Shown here in pieces: positions 11,740 through 21,372 of a stretch of DNA of 64,000 nt. This DNA comes from FEN-1219 sp036563665 (lineage in GTDB: Bacteria > Pseudomonadota > Gammaproteobacteria > Steroidobacterales > Rariloculaceae). The notes beneath the pieces are model-generated. The model was not told where the DNA came from. It ran no database searches and saw only the letters and a list, made by a program, of their open reading frames with translations. The translations under genes were made by a program, and so were the position numbers. The stretch covers positions 31,043 to 95,042 of the forward strand of contig DATCLY010000039.1 of the NCBI GenBank assembly GCA_036563665.1. The letters run 5' to 3'. Every line of letters begins with the position of its first letter. The stretch's first letter is position 1.

Positions 11740-12849
11740 TCAGTCCCAGCGGACCAGCAGCCGGCCGTCGATCGCGATCTCCGCCCGAGTGCCGAAGGCC
11801 GCGCCTTCGCGGGTCAGCATGTCCCGCACCCACGACGTGTCGGCTCGGGGCGCCCGCCGCAGGCTGAACCGCTCGAGGACGAAAGGCACCACCTCGAGAC
11901 GCTCGAGCTCGCCGCCCGCATCGAGCGTGACGAGATACATGAGCGGCAAGTCGGCGCGGTAGCCCACGTGCGCCGTGATGCCCTCGTAGTCGTTCAGGAA
12001 GTCGCCGCATCCGTAAAGGATCGGGCGCCGGCGATACACCTCGATGGCCTTCGCGTGGTGCGACGAGTGGCCGTGCACGACGTCCGCTGCGCCGGCGTCG
12101 ATGAGCGCGTGGGCGAACTCGCGCGCGCCGCGCTCCACCGCATAGCCCCAGTTGCCTCCGCAGTGCACGGACACCACGACGACGTCGCCCGGGCGTCGCT
12201 GGCGCTCCACGCGCGCGACGATCGGCTCCGCCGCGGCCGCGGACAGCGCGGGCACGAAGCTCACGCCCGGACGCCGGGGGCCCGCCGCCCAAGCCGCGGG
12301 CACGCCGCTCGACGCTTCCGCGAGCGCGATCACGAGCACGCGGCGGCCGTCGCCGGGGCCGATCACGGCGGGCGCGGCGGCGGCGTCCGCGTCGGCGCCC
12401 GCGCCCGCCGTCGCGACGCCGGCGGTCTCGAGCGTGCGCAGCGTCTCCTCGAGCCCTGCGTAGCCCCAGTCGAGCACGTGATTGTTTGCGAGCACGCAGC
12501 AGTCGAGTCGCGCCGCGGTCAGGCACGCCACGTTGGCCGGGTGCATCCGGTAGTGAATCCCTTTGTGAGGCCAGGGCTCGCCGTGGGCGGTAATGCTCGT
12601 CTCGAGGTTCACGATGCGCGCCTGCGGTCGGGCGTTGTCGAGCTCCGCCAGGGCGTCGCCCCACGCGTAGTCGAACGGCACGGGAGCCGGGATCGGGCCG
12701 TTGACGCGTTCCGCGAGCTCCACGTAGACGCGGGCGTCGCGGACATAGGGCTCGTAGAGCGTCGGCTCGCTCGGCGTCGGCAGCACCTGATCGATGCCGC
12801 GGCCCGTCATCACGTCGCCGGCGAGGAACAGGGACACCGTGCCGGACAT
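11740..12849 (-). CDS. CapA-family metallophosphatase-like protein
   Basis: A 369-residue protein from ATG 12847-12849; an in-frame TTG at 12865-12867 would add six residues and neither start has a clear ribosome site. LFLAGDVMTGR, IVNLETSIT, VLANNHVLDWG, VVSVHCGGNWGY and DVVHGHSSHHAKAIEVY are the metal-binding motifs of CapA/PgsA calcineurin-like phosphoesterases. These proteins are linked to poly-gamma-glutamate or capsule anchoring, though many homologues lie outside such operons, as here. There is no signal peptide in the chosen frame. Confidence 0.88.
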   Translation of the reverse strand: MSGTVSLFLAGDVMTGRGIDQVLPTPSEPTLYEPYVRDARVYVELAERVNGPIPAPVPFDYAWGDALAELDNARPQARIVNLETSITAHGEPWPHKGIHYRMHPANVACLTAARLDCCVLANNHVLDWGYAGLEETLRTLETAGVATAGAGADADAAAAPAVIGPGDGRRVLVIALAEASSGVPAAWAAGPRRPGVSFVPALSAAAAEPIVARVERQRRPGDVVVVSVHCGGNWGYAVERGAREFAHALIDAGAADVVHGHSSHHAKAIEVYRRRPILYGCGDFLNDYEGITAHVGYRADLPLMYLVTLDAGGELERLEVVPFVLERFSLRRAPRADTSWVRDMLTREGAAFGTRAEIAIDGRLLVRWD

Positions 12850-12936
12850 GGGGACACTGTGGCGCAAGGAAATGCGTGTCGCTAGTATGCCGCGTACCGT
12901 TTGGGGGGTTCACACGCGCCGAGGCAGGCGAGTCGA

Positions 12937-13701
12937 ATGCGGCCAGCCACACTGCCGATCGTGCTGCTCGCGGCCGGCTTCGCCGCAGCACCCGCGGCCG
13001 CCCAGCATCAGACCGCTTTCGACCTCGAGGACGGCCGCCGGGCCTACCAGGCGTCGTGCGCGAACTGCCACGGGCCCGACGGCAACCTGATCGCGGGCAT
13101 CGACTTCGGGCGGGGCGTGCTCCGCCGTCCGTTCACCGACGAGGAGCTCGCGGACGTCATCCTCGAAGGGCTCCCGGACACGCCCATGCCGCCCACACCC
13201 GGCATGTCCCGCGAGCAGGCGCTACGCATCGTCGAGTATCTACGCTCGATGCCGGCCGGCCGGGTCACCGCGGCCGACGGCGACCCCGCCCGCGGCCGGC
13301 GCGTCTTCGAGGGCAAGGGCCGCTGCCTCGATTGTCACCGGGTGAACGGCCACGGGTCGCGCGTGGGACCGGATTTGAGCCGCATCGGGCGGCTGCGCGG
13401 TGCGGCGGACCTCGAGCGGTCGCTGCTCGAGCCGCAGGCGGAAGTGCAGCCGGACGCGCGCTTCGTGACGGTGACGCCGCGGCGCGGCGAGCCGGTGAAG
13501 GGCCGGCTGCTGAACCACGACACCTACACCGTGCAGCTCATCGACACCGAGGAGCGATTGCGCTCGTTCCGCAAAGCCGATCTGCGCGCGTTCGAGTTCG
13601 TGGAGTCGCCGATGCCCTCGGCCCGGGTAGAGCTCATGCCGGAGGAGATCGCGGACGTGGTGGCCTACCTGCTCTCGTTACGCGGCGAGGTCTTGCCATG
13701 A
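12937..13701 (+). CDS. Di-haem c-type cytochrome
   Basis: A 254-residue protein. Residues 1-23 are a signal peptide ending AAAQ. Two haem c motifs are present: CANCH near residue 40 and CLDCH near 132, each in a cytochrome c fold with a Met-rich segment (PMPPTPGMSREQ) for the sixth ligand of the first domain. The C-terminus resembles the cytochrome extensions of PQQ alcohol-dehydrogenase partners. The stop overlaps the start of the PQQ dehydrogenase (ATGA), so this is probably its electron acceptor in the periplasm. In-frame extensions upstream of ATG 12937 lack a ribosome site. Confidence 0.88.
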   Translation: MRPATLPIVLLAAGFAAAPAAAQHQTAFDLEDGRRAYQASCANCHGPDGNLIAGIDFGRGVLRRPFTDEELADVILEGLPDTPMPPTPGMSREQALRIVEYLRSMPAGRVTAADGDPARGRRVFEGKGRCLDCHRVNGHGSRVGPDLSRIGRLRGAADLERSLLEPQAEVQPDARFVTVTPRRGEPVKGRLLNHDTYTVQLIDTEERLRSFRKADLRAFEFVESPMPSARVELMPEEIADVVAYLLSLRGEVLP

Positions 13702-15335
13702 AGCGCTGCGCGGGCCGCCTGCTCGCGTCGGTGGCCGCGCTCGCGGCCGCCGTCTCGGTCGAGGCGCAAGTCACCTTCGAGCGCATCCTCGCGGCGAACG
13801 ACGAGCCGCACAACTGGCTGAGCTACTCGGGCACGCTCGCGAACCACCGGTTCAGCCTGCTGGACGAGATCGACGCCGACAACGTGAAGGACCTGCAGCT
13901 CCAGTGGGTGTGGCAGGCGCGCTCGCTCGAGAAGTTCGAGGCCACGCCGCTCGTGGTGGACGGCGTGCTGTACACGGTGCAGCCGCCGAACGACGTGGTG
14001 GCGCTCGACGCGGCCACGGGACGCGTGTTCTGGATCTATCACCACGAGCCTTCTCCGGACGCGCGGCTCTGCTGCGGCCGGGTGAACCGGGGGCTCGCCA
14101 TCCTCGGCGACACGCTCTACATGGGCACGATCGATGCGCACCTGCTGGCGATCGACGCCCGCAGCGGCACGCTCGTGTGGGACGCGGTGGTGGCCGACGC
14201 GAAGCAGCTCTACTCGATCACCATGTCGCCCACCGTCATCAAGGACAAGGTCATCATCGGCACGGCCGGCGGCGACATGGGCATCCGCGGCTTCATCGCC
14301 GCGTTCGACGCCCGGACGGGCAAAGAGGTCTGGCGCTTCTACACGATACCCGCGCCCGGCGAGCCGGGGAACGAAACCTGGTCGGGGGACTCCTGGAAGA
14401 CGGGCGGCGCGGCCGTGTGGAACGCGGGCGCCTACGACCCCGAGACCAACCTCGCGTTCTGGGGCACGGGCAACCCGGCTCCCGACTGGGACGGCAGCGT
14501 GCGGCTCGGCGACAACCTCTACAGCAATTCCGTGGTGGCGCTCGACGCGGACACGGGAGCCCTGCGCTGGTACTACCAGTTCACGCCGCACGACGAGCTC
14601 GATTACGACTCCACCCAGGTGCCGGTGCTCGCGGACATCGAGTGGCGCGGCGAGCCGCGCAAGGTGATGCTCTGGGCGAATCGCAACGGCCTCATGTACG
14701 TGCTCGATCGCGTCACCGGCGAATTCCTGCACGGCAAGCCGTACGTGAATCACAACTGGTGGGCCGGGTTCGACGAGCGAGGGCGGCTGCTGCGAGTACC
14801 GGGCATGGAGGTGACGCGGGAGCCGAAGCTGTTCAGGCCGCACGTGCACGGCGCTACGAACTGGGCGCCGCCGTCGTTCAGCCCGCGCACGGGATTGTTC
14901 TACGTCTCCCACTGGGAGAACTCGGGGATCGTGGCGATCGAAGGCCAGTTCCCGCAACCGGTCGGCATCCATCGCCGCCAGACGGCGATGGGGCAGGTGA
15001 ACCTCGAGCCGTTCTTCAACAACGACGAGGAAGCCTACGGCGTGATCCGCGCGTACGATCCCGCCACGCTCGAGCCCGTGTGGGAGCACCGCATGGCGGA
15101 CATTACCTGGGGCGGCGTGCTGTCGACGGCCGGCGACGTGGTCTTCGGAGGCGGCCGCGAAGGCTATCTGCTCGCGCTCGACGCGCGCACGGGCGAGCTT
15201 TTGTGGCGCGCATCGCTCGGCGGCCAGATCAACAGCGCGCCGATGAGCTACGCCGTGGAAGGCAGACAGCACGTCGCGGTTGCGGCGGGCAACGCGCTCT
15301 TCGTGTTCGCTCTGCCCGCAGATGCTCGACGCTGA
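13698..15335 (+). CDS. PQQ-dependent dehydrogenase (quinoprotein ADH type)
   Basis: A 545-residue protein with a signal peptide (residues 1-22, ending VEAQ). It shows repeated W-motifs of the eight-bladed propeller such as ALDAATGRVFW, AIDARSGTLVW and ALDARTGELLW. The vicinal Cys pair RLCCGRVNRG, the PQQ/Ca region GNPAPDWDG and the catalytic Asp in DELDYDS match quinoprotein alcohol dehydrogenases. It should oxidise an alcohol or aldehyde in the periplasm and pass electrons to the cytochrome encoded just upstream, with which it overlaps by four bases. It has no fused haem domain. The substrate is unknown. Confidence 0.9.
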   Translation: MKRCAGRLLASVAALAAAVSVEAQVTFERILAANDEPHNWLSYSGTLANHRFSLLDEIDADNVKDLQLQWVWQARSLEKFEATPLVVDGVLYTVQPPNDVVALDAATGRVFWIYHHEPSPDARLCCGRVNRGLAILGDTLYMGTIDAHLLAIDARSGTLVWDAVVADAKQLYSITMSPTVIKDKVIIGTAGGDMGIRGFIAAFDARTGKEVWRFYTIPAPGEPGNETWSGDSWKTGGAAVWNAGAYDPETNLAFWGTGNPAPDWDGSVRLGDNLYSNSVVALDADTGALRWYYQFTPHDELDYDSTQVPVLADIEWRGEPRKVMLWANRNGLMYVLDRVTGEFLHGKPYVNHNWWAGFDERGRLLRVPGMEVTREPKLFRPHVHGATNWAPPSFSPRTGLFYVSHWENSGIVAIEGQFPQPVGIHRRQTAMGQVNLEPFFNNDEEAYGVIRAYDPATLEPVWEHRMADITWGGVLSTAGDVVFGGGREGYLLALDARTGELLWRASLGGQINSAPMSYAVEGRQHVAVAAGNALFVFALPADARR

Positions 15336-15337
15336 CG

Positions 15338-15354
15338 CCCGCGCACGGCGCGGG
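15338..15354 (+). terminator. GC hairpin after the PQQ dehydrogenase
   Basis: A perfect 7-bp inverted repeat, CCCGCGC and GCGCGGG around a 3-base loop, starts two bases after the stop codon at 15335. There is no T-run, so this is only a possible transcript end or stability element. The remaining 113 bases before the kinase gene show no other feature. Confidence 0.3.
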
Positions 15355-15467
15355 ACGCGCAGGGGGTTGGTAAAGACCGCGCAAGGTGGTAAGTTGCGTC
15401 CGTCAAGGGGGGCCGGCCCAGCGAATGGCCGGTACGGGGTTCTTCCTTCCTTCGCAGTAGACGCTGA

Positions 15468-17237
15468 GTGGCTGCACCTCAGGAGCAGGGGGCCGTGGGC
15501 GCGGCGTTTGGCAGCCCACGATCCGACGCGGCCGGAGCCGAAGGCGTAGCGGTCTACACGCGTCAGCACGCGAGCGATCGGCATCGCAAGCTTTCCGATG
15601 GCCTGGCGTTGCTGTTCGAAGCGGCCACGGGCCTGCTCGCGAGCGACGACCCGCTGGCTTTCTTCGATCAGCACTTCACGCGCATTGCGGCGCTGCTCGA
15701 CCTGCACGTCTACGTTCACTACGCGGTATCGCCCGACGGCAGCTGCCTGCAACTGGCGGCGAGCGGCGGCTTGTCGGCGGCACAGCGCGAGGCGATGAGC
15801 CGGCTCGCCTTCGGCCAGCCGCCGTGCGGCGACGTGGCGCGGTCGCGCCAGCCGCTCGTCCTGGTGGACGAGCCGGGCGCGACCGCGCCGGGCCTCGACG
15901 TCATCCGCTCGCTCGGCCTGAGCAGCTACGTGTGCCATCCGCTCGTGGCTCGCGGCGACCTGTTCGGCACGCTCGCCTTCGGCTCGCTGACGCGCAAGCA
16001 GCTCACGAGCGAATCGGTGGGCCTGCTGCGTGCGGTGAGCGATCTCTTTGCGCTCGGCATCGCGCGGCACCGTGCGGAGCAAGCGCTACGGGACGCCGAC
16101 CAGCGCAAGGACGAGTTCCTGGCGACGCTCGCGCACGAGCTCAGGAACCCGCTCGCGCCGATCCGCAGCGCGGTGGACATCATGCGGTTGGCGCGCGGCG
16201 ACGAGGCTACCACCATGGCCACGCTCGCCATCCTGGAACGGCAGGTCCGTCAGCTCACGCGGCTCGTGGACGATCTCCTCGAGGTGTCCCGCATCACCCG
16301 CGGGCGGCTCGAGCTGCGCAAATCGCGCACGGAGCTCGCGTCCGTCCTCGAAAGCGCGCTGGACCAGACGACTACGCTCATCGAGGAAGCGGGCCACGAG
16401 CTCACGGTCCTGTTGCCGCCCGAGCCCGTCGTGCTCGACTGCGACGCCATCCGGCTCGCCCAGGTGCTCGCGAACCTGCTGAGCAACGCCGCGAAGTACA
16501 CGCCGCCCGGCGGGCACATTTGGCTCGAAGTGCGCACGGCCGCGAACGGCATCACGATCTCGGTGCGCGACGACGGCATCGGCATCCCGCCGGACAAGCT
16601 CGTGCACATCTTCGAGATGTTCGAGCAGGTGGACCGCTCGCTCGAACGCGGCTACAAGGGGCTCGGGCTCGGTCTCACGCTCGTGAAGTCGCTCGTGGAG
16701 ATGCACGGCGGCACCGTCGCGGCGCGCAGCTCGGGGCCGGGCACGGGCAGCGAGTTCACCGTGTGGCTGCCCGTCGGTGCCCCGGGGGCGGGCGAATGCG
16801 CGTCGGCGCCCGAGGAGACTTCCGGCGCGTCGGTGCCCGGCTTGCGCGTGCTCATCGTGGACGACAACCAGGACGCGGCCACTCTGCTCGCCCAGCTCCT
16901 GGAGCTGCAGGGCCACGAGACGCTCAGCGTGTTCGACGGCCCGCAGGCGCTCGCGGCGGGCATCGCCTTCAAGCCGCAGGTGGTGCTGCTCGACATCGGG
17001 CTGCCGCAGATGAACGGCTACGAGGTGGCGAGGCGGGTCCGCGCCACGCCCTGGGGCGAGAACGTGGAGCTCGTCGCCATCACGGGCTGGGGCCAGGCGG
17101 AGGACAAGCGCCGGGCCATGGAGGCGGGCTTCGCCCACCACCTCGTGAAGCCCGTCTCGGGTGCGGCGCTCGGAGAGCTCCTGCGTCAGGTCGGCGAGCG
17201 TTTGCGATCGGCCCGACCACCCACCGGTGCGGCCTGA
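15468..17237 (+). CDS. Hybrid histidine kinase (GAF-HisKA-HATPase-REC)
   Basis: A 589-residue soluble protein with GTG start at 15468. Residues about 40-205 form a GAF-type sensor; FLATLAHELRNPLAPIRSA places the phospho-His near residue 223; LLSNAAKYTPPGG (N-box), DDGIGIPPDKLVHIFEMF (G1/F) and GLGLGLTLVKSLVEMHGG (G2) form the ATPase. VLIVDDNQDAA and VVLLDIGLPQMNGYE form a C-terminal receiver with phospho-Asp near residue 509. No membrane segment is seen, so the signal is probably intracellular. The HisKA and receiver closely resemble those of the kinase at 35648-37762, pointing to paralogy. No separate response regulator is adjacent. Confidence 0.93.
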   Translation: MAAPQEQGAVGAAFGSPRSDAAGAEGVAVYTRQHASDRHRKLSDGLALLFEAATGLLASDDPLAFFDQHFTRIAALLDLHVYVHYAVSPDGSCLQLAASGGLSAAQREAMSRLAFGQPPCGDVARSRQPLVLVDEPGATAPGLDVIRSLGLSSYVCHPLVARGDLFGTLAFGSLTRKQLTSESVGLLRAVSDLFALGIARHRAEQALRDADQRKDEFLATLAHELRNPLAPIRSAVDIMRLARGDEATTMATLAILERQVRQLTRLVDDLLEVSRITRGRLELRKSRTELASVLESALDQTTTLIEEAGHELTVLLPPEPVVLDCDAIRLAQVLANLLSNAAKYTPPGGHIWLEVRTAANGITISVRDDGIGIPPDKLVHIFEMFEQVDRSLERGYKGLGLGLTLVKSLVEMHGGTVAARSSGPGTGSEFTVWLPVGAPGAGECASAPEETSGASVPGLRVLIVDDNQDAATLLAQLLELQGHETLSVFDGPQALAAGIAFKPQVVLLDIGLPQMNGYEVARRVRATPWGENVELVAITGWGQAEDKRRAMEAGFAHHLVKPVSGAALGELLRQVGERLRSARPPTGAA

Positions 17238-17268
17238 ACCCGCCCGGGCGGTGGGCGTCCGGCGGCCG

Positions 17269-17298
17269 GGCGCGGCGCGCTCGCCGGCGCGCCGCGCC
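17269..17298. terminator. Bidirectional GC hairpin between convergent genes
   Basis: A perfect 12-bp inverted repeat, GGCGCGGCGCGC and GCGCGCCGCGCC around a 6-base loop, lies between the ends of the hybrid kinase and the convergent NHL-type gene. Its position favours a shared transcription end, although the expected T-runs are missing. Confidence 0.5.
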
Positions 17299-17305
17299 GC
17301 CCGCC

Positions 17306-18238
17306 TCAATCCAGCGCCACGAACGCGAGCGCGTTGTGGTTGTTCATCGGGATCACGAGCTGGTTCTGGCGCGAGTCGTAGCACATGGACGCGGCGCTCG
17401 GGATGCCCGCCGCGACGACCTCGGCCTGTCCGCCCGGGCGGATGCGCGAGACGCTGCCGAAGCGCACGCTGCTCACGTACTTGGTGCCGTCCGGCAGGAT
17501 CACGATGCCGTCGTTGCCGCTTTCCGCGGCGTGCTCGGTGCGCACGAGCTGGCCGTTGCGATCGAACGTGAGCACGCTGTTGTTGCCGATGTTCACTACC
17601 ACGACGTTGCCGTCCGGATCGATGGCGACGCCGTTCGGCAGGGCGAGCGGCGGGCCGTCCACGAACGTGGAGACCTCGCCGGCCGCCGTGATCCGGTAGA
17701 TCCGCTCCGGCTCGCGGGTGTTCGACGCGTAGATGGTGCCGTCGCGCGCCACGGCGATGCCGTTCAGGATCGTGGCCCCGGGCACCTCGTAGACGCGGCC
17801 GGGCCGGCCGGTGGCGAGGTCGAAGGTGCGCACCACGTCGATGTCCACCGTGTACAGCGTCCCGCCCTGGATCGCGCTGCCGAGCGGGTGGTTCAGAGTG
17901 AGCTCGTCGCGCGTCTCGCCGATCCATTTCGTGGTGTGCACGGTGCCGTCGGGGTTCACCAGCGAGACGTAGCCGTCGTTCGGCTGCACGTCCTGCGGCA
18001 TGCCGGCGTTCATCACGACGATCAGGTTGCGGTTCGGATCGTACGTGCAGCTTTCCGCGAACCGGAAGCTGCCGAAGACCTTGACGTTGTCCGTGATGGG
18101 CGTGGCCACGCCGGCCTCGTTGACCGTGCCGAGCGGTTGTCCCGTGCGGAAGCCTTGTGTCCCGGACGGCGGCTGGGCCGCCGCGAGGCCGGAGCCCAAG
18201 AGCAGGACGACGGAAAGCGGAAGGACGTGTCTTTGCAT
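17306..18238 (-). CDS. Secreted NHL/SMP-30-like beta-propeller protein
   Basis: A 310-residue protein. ATG 18236-18238 with AAGGAAC upstream is the start, followed by a signal peptide ending GLAAAQ. The body holds propeller repeats: GIAVARDGTIYASNT, GVAIDPDGNVVVVNIGNNSV, GIVILPDGTKYVSS. This is the pattern of SMP-30/gluconolactonase and NHL proteins. The metal-binding residues of a lactonase cannot be confirmed by eye, so only a periplasmic propeller is claimed. The gene is convergent with the hybrid kinase. Confidence 0.8.
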   Translation of the reverse strand: MQRHVLPLSVVLLLGSGLAAAQPPSGTQGFRTGQPLGTVNEAGVATPITDNVKVFGSFRFAESCTYDPNRNLIVVMNAGMPQDVQPNDGYVSLVNPDGTVHTTKWIGETRDELTLNHPLGSAIQGGTLYTVDIDVVRTFDLATGRPGRVYEVPGATILNGIAVARDGTIYASNTREPERIYRITAAGEVSTFVDGPPLALPNGVAIDPDGNVVVVNIGNNSVLTFDRNGQLVRTEHAAESGNDGIVILPDGTKYVSSVRFGSVSRIRPGGQAEVVAAGIPSAASMCYDSRQNQLVIPMNNHNALAFVALD

Positions 18239-18435
18239 TCGTTGTTCCTTGTTGCGGTTCCGATGTCGGCGGCGCGCGGCGGCCGCCCGACGTTCGTTCG
18301 GGATCATACTCGGGCGCGAATGAGCGAGCCATCCGCCGGCGAAGCTCTCGCACCGCGGCGCGCCGCACCGCTTCGCGCGTCAACCGATCGTCGCCAGGGG
18401 CGTTGATCGCGTATCACACCTTCGAGGAGATCGTC

Positions 18436-18975
18436 ATGACCAGGGATCGGAAGCAGCTCGGCCGCACCCGCTTCGTGCGCTCGCCGGCGATTCGAGTCGC
18501 GCTCGCGCTCGGCGCATTCGGCGCCGCGCTCGCGGTCGGCACCGTCGCCGCACAGCCGCGGTCCGGCGCGGACCCATGGTTCGAGCGCTTGGACACCAAC
18601 GGCGACGGCGTCATCGAGCGCGACGAGTTCGAGGCCTCCCGCCGCTCGCAGTTCGAGCGCGCGGATGCCGACGGCGACGGCTACCTGAGCGACGACGAGC
18701 TGCGGGCGCTGCCCGAGCGGGGCGGAATGGGAGGCCGCGGCCATTCGCGCGGCCGCCGCTGGGCCGGGCGAATGCCCGACGTCGGAGGCCAGGCGCTCGC
18801 TCGCCACGACACGGACGGCGACGGCCGTTTGTCGGCGCAGGAATTCCTCGCCGCCGAGAGCCCCATGCTGCGCCGCCTCGATACGGATCGCGACGGACGC
18901 ATCACGCGGCAGGAGGCGGAGTCGGCGCAGGCGCGGGCGCGCGAGCACATGCGGCCGCGGCCTCGAGCGTTGTAG
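18436..18975 (+). CDS. Exported EF-hand calcium-binding protein
   Basis: A 179-residue protein from ATG 18436 with GAGGAG upstream. The first 45 residues contain a signal (ALAVGTVAAQ). Four EF-hand loops are visible: DTNGDGVIERDEF, DADGDGYLSDDEL, DTDGDGRLSAQEF and DTDRDGRITRQEA. Each has the Asp-x-Asp/Asn-x-Asp-Gly and terminal acidic pattern except the last, which ends in Glu-Ala. A Gly/Arg-rich linker separates the pairs. It is probably a periplasmic calcium sensor or buffer with no known partner. Confidence 0.85.
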   Translation: MTRDRKQLGRTRFVRSPAIRVALALGAFGAALAVGTVAAQPRSGADPWFERLDTNGDGVIERDEFEASRRSQFERADADGDGYLSDDELRALPERGGMGGRGHSRGRRWAGRMPDVGGQALARHDTDGDGRLSAQEFLAAESPMLRRLDTDRDGRITRQEAESAQARAREHMRPRPRAL

Positions 18976-18987
18976 CGGGGCGGGTTC

Positions 18988-19590
18988 CTAGCGTCGCTCA
19001 CCGCTCTTCGCGGAGGGAGTGAAGAGGAGCGCCGGGTCGAGCATGACCTCGGCCGGCGCGTCGGGCTCGGCGGCGACGGAGGCGTCGAGCTCGGCCGGGG
19101 GCGCGGGTGGCTGCTCGCGCAGCCGGAGGGAGTCGGCCAGGAGTCGGTTGATGGTTCCGTCGGGGACCTCGTCGTCCGGGCGAACGGCCGCGCCCGCCGC
19201 GGCCGACCCGTCGCCCGCGCGGGCGAGCTCGCCGCGTAGCCGGTCCCGTTCGGCGGCGACGAGATCGAGCAGTCTGCGCGCCTCGGCGAGCGCCTGAACC
19301 GTATCCTCCGTGCTCGTGTCGAGGGCGGCGATGCGAGCCTCGAGCGCCGCGACGCGTTCCTCCGCCGTCTGCGCGCGCTCGCGCGCGTCGGCGAGCTGCT
19401 TCGAGTAGCTCTTCTCGAGGACCTCTGCCTGAAAGCGCAGCTTCTCGACGGTCTCGCGGAGCGCCGCCGACCGCTGGCGCTCCTCGGTGAGCGCGCGCTC
19501 GAGCCGCTCGATGGCGGCGTCGCGCTCGTCGAGCGCCGGCGCGTCGGCGGTGGTGTCGGTGTGGAGCGGCACGGTGTGCCCTTCGGTCAT
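18988..19590 (-). CDS. Coiled-coil protein of unknown function
   Basis: A 200-residue protein from ATG 19588-19590. Residues about 20-125 are an almost continuous heptad-type coiled coil rich in Glu, Arg, Ala and Leu (for example ERLERALTEERQRSAALRE). The C-terminal 70 residues are Pro/Ala rich and probably disordered. There is no signal or membrane segment. The function is unknown. It is convergent with the EF-hand gene with only 12 bases between the stops. Confidence 0.65.
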   Translation of the reverse strand: MTEGHTVPLHTDTTADAPALDERDAAIERLERALTEERQRSAALRETVEKLRFQAEVLEKSYSKQLADARERAQTAEERVAALEARIAALDTSTEDTVQALAEARRLLDLVAAERDRLRGELARAGDGSAAAGAAVRPDDEVPDGTINRLLADSLRLREQPPAPPAELDASVAAEPDAPAEVMLDPALLFTPSAKSGERR

Positions 19591-19775
19591 CAACGTGTTT
19601 GCGCCCTCAGGTGAAGGCGCAGACTAGTGCGCCCGCGGCGACGGCGCGCGGAAGCCGGTCACACGCGGCGGCGGAGGCCGGGCCCGCTGCGAAGCCCGTC
19701 ACGCGGCGGGCGCGATGACGCGCGGCGCGCCGTGAGCGATACTGCGAGTCACCGGCCGTGCCGTTGGGAGATCGC

Positions 19776-21345
19776 ATGGGCATCCGGTCGCCGCTCGCCG
19801 CCGCCGCCATCGGCGTGGCAACCGCCGCCTCGGCGCAGACGCTCGTCACCGACCCGTTGCCGGCGCCCGTGGAGAAGCGCGGCCTCGAGGTGCGGATCGT
19901 AGACGTCGTACGGCTGCCGCAGACGCGCGGCAGGCTGCCCGCGGACCAGGACGTGAATCCGCCCGGTTGGGCACGCGTGAGCTACGTACGCGATGTGCCG
20001 GACGGCCGGCGTTTCGCGAACGACTCCCGCGGCTATCTCTATCTGATCTCGGGCGGCGAGGTCACGGTGTACGCCGACGTGGCCGCGGCGTTCCCGCACA
20101 CCGTTTACAGTCGGCTCGAGAGCGGCTTCATCGGCTTCGCCTTCCATCCCGAGTTTGCCCGCAACGGGCTCTTCTACACGGTGCACGGCGAGCGCGCCGC
20201 CGGTAACCCGAAGGCGCCCGACTTCGTGCCGCCGGGGTTCACGGCGGAGCAGGGCACGTACCACAACGTGATCACGGAGTGGCGCGCGGACGACCCCGAA
20301 GCGGACACGTTCAGCGGCACCCGCCGCGAGCTCCTGCGGGTGGCCCACGTGGTGGAGAACTTCTCGCATCCGTTAGGCGCCGTGGAGTTCAACCCGACCG
20401 CGAGGCCGGGCGACGAGGACTACGGTCTCCTCTATACGAGCGGCAGCGATCTCGGCTTCAGCAATCTATACGAGCGGCAGCGATCTCGGCTTCAGCAACG
20501 GCGGCGGCCCGCACGCGAACAATCCCGGCCAGACGCAGCGGCTCGACACAGTGGTGACGGCCATCCTGCGATTCGACCCGCGCAGCCCCCGCGAGACCGG
20601 CGGCGAGAAAGGTGTCGGCGACTATACGATTCCGCCGAGCAATCCGTTCGCAGGGGACGGCGACCCCAATACGCTCGGCGAGATCTACGCCTACGGCTTC
20701 CGCAACGCCCACCGGCTCTCCTGGGACCTCGAGGACGGCACGATGCTCGCGGCGGACATCGGGATGGTCCACATCGAGGAGATCAACATCGTTCGCAAGG
20801 GCGGCAACTACGGCTGGATGCGCCGCGAGGGCTACTGGGAGAACGGCATGTGGCGGCCGGGCGGGGCGCTCGATGAGCTCTACGAGCTGCCGCCCGACGT
20901 GCTCGACGGCCGCACGGCGGACGGCTTTCTCTACCCGGTGGCGATCTACGACCACAGCGACGGGCAAGCCGTCACGGGCGGCTTCACCTATCACGGCCGC
21001 ATCCCGCAGCTTCAGGGCAAGTTCGTGTTCGGCGACATCGTGCGCGGCCGCCTGTTCGCCGCCGACACGGCGGCGCTCAAGGCCGTGGACGACGGCGTGC
21101 CGCGGACGGTGGCGCCGGTGGAGGAAATCCAGCTCTACGAGCGCAACTCGCGCGGCGAGCGCGTGTACGTCACGCTGCGCGAGCTCATCGAGCGCACGAA
21201 CGGCATCACGGCGACGCGCGCCGATCTCCACATCGGCCGCAGCCGCGACGGCGAGCTCTACATCACCTCGCGGCAGGACGGCATGATTCGCATGCTGGTG
21301 CCGGACGAGGAGCCGCGGCTGTCGCCCGGCCCCGAGCGTCGTTAG
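19776..21345 (+). pseudogene. PQQ sugar dehydrogenase (sorbosone type), frameshifted by a 34-bp duplication
   Basis: From ATG 19776 (GGGAG upstream, signal ending ASAQ) the frame encodes a soluble PQQ glucose/sorbosone dehydrogenase propeller: FIGFAFHPEFARNGLFYTVH. At 20431-20498 a 34-bp unit occurs twice in exact tandem. Because 34 is not a multiple of three, the frame shifts and ends at 20876 in unrelated sequence. Removing one copy restores a single 511-residue frame continuing SNGGGPHANN, then IYAYGFRNAHRLSW and RKGGNYGWMRREGYW to the stop at 21345. Both halves look otherwise well conserved, so the break is recent or an assembly error. Confidence 0.85.
20431..20498 (+). repeat. Exact 34-bp tandem duplication
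   Basis: Copies at 20431-20464 and 20465-20498 are identical, beginning TCTATACGAGCGGC and ending CTTCAGCAA. The unit encodes part of the YTSGSDLGFSN strand of the propeller and shifts the frame by one base. Confidence 0.95.
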
Positions 21346-21372
21346 CGCGCCGGGCGCCGTCGCCGTCCGCCG

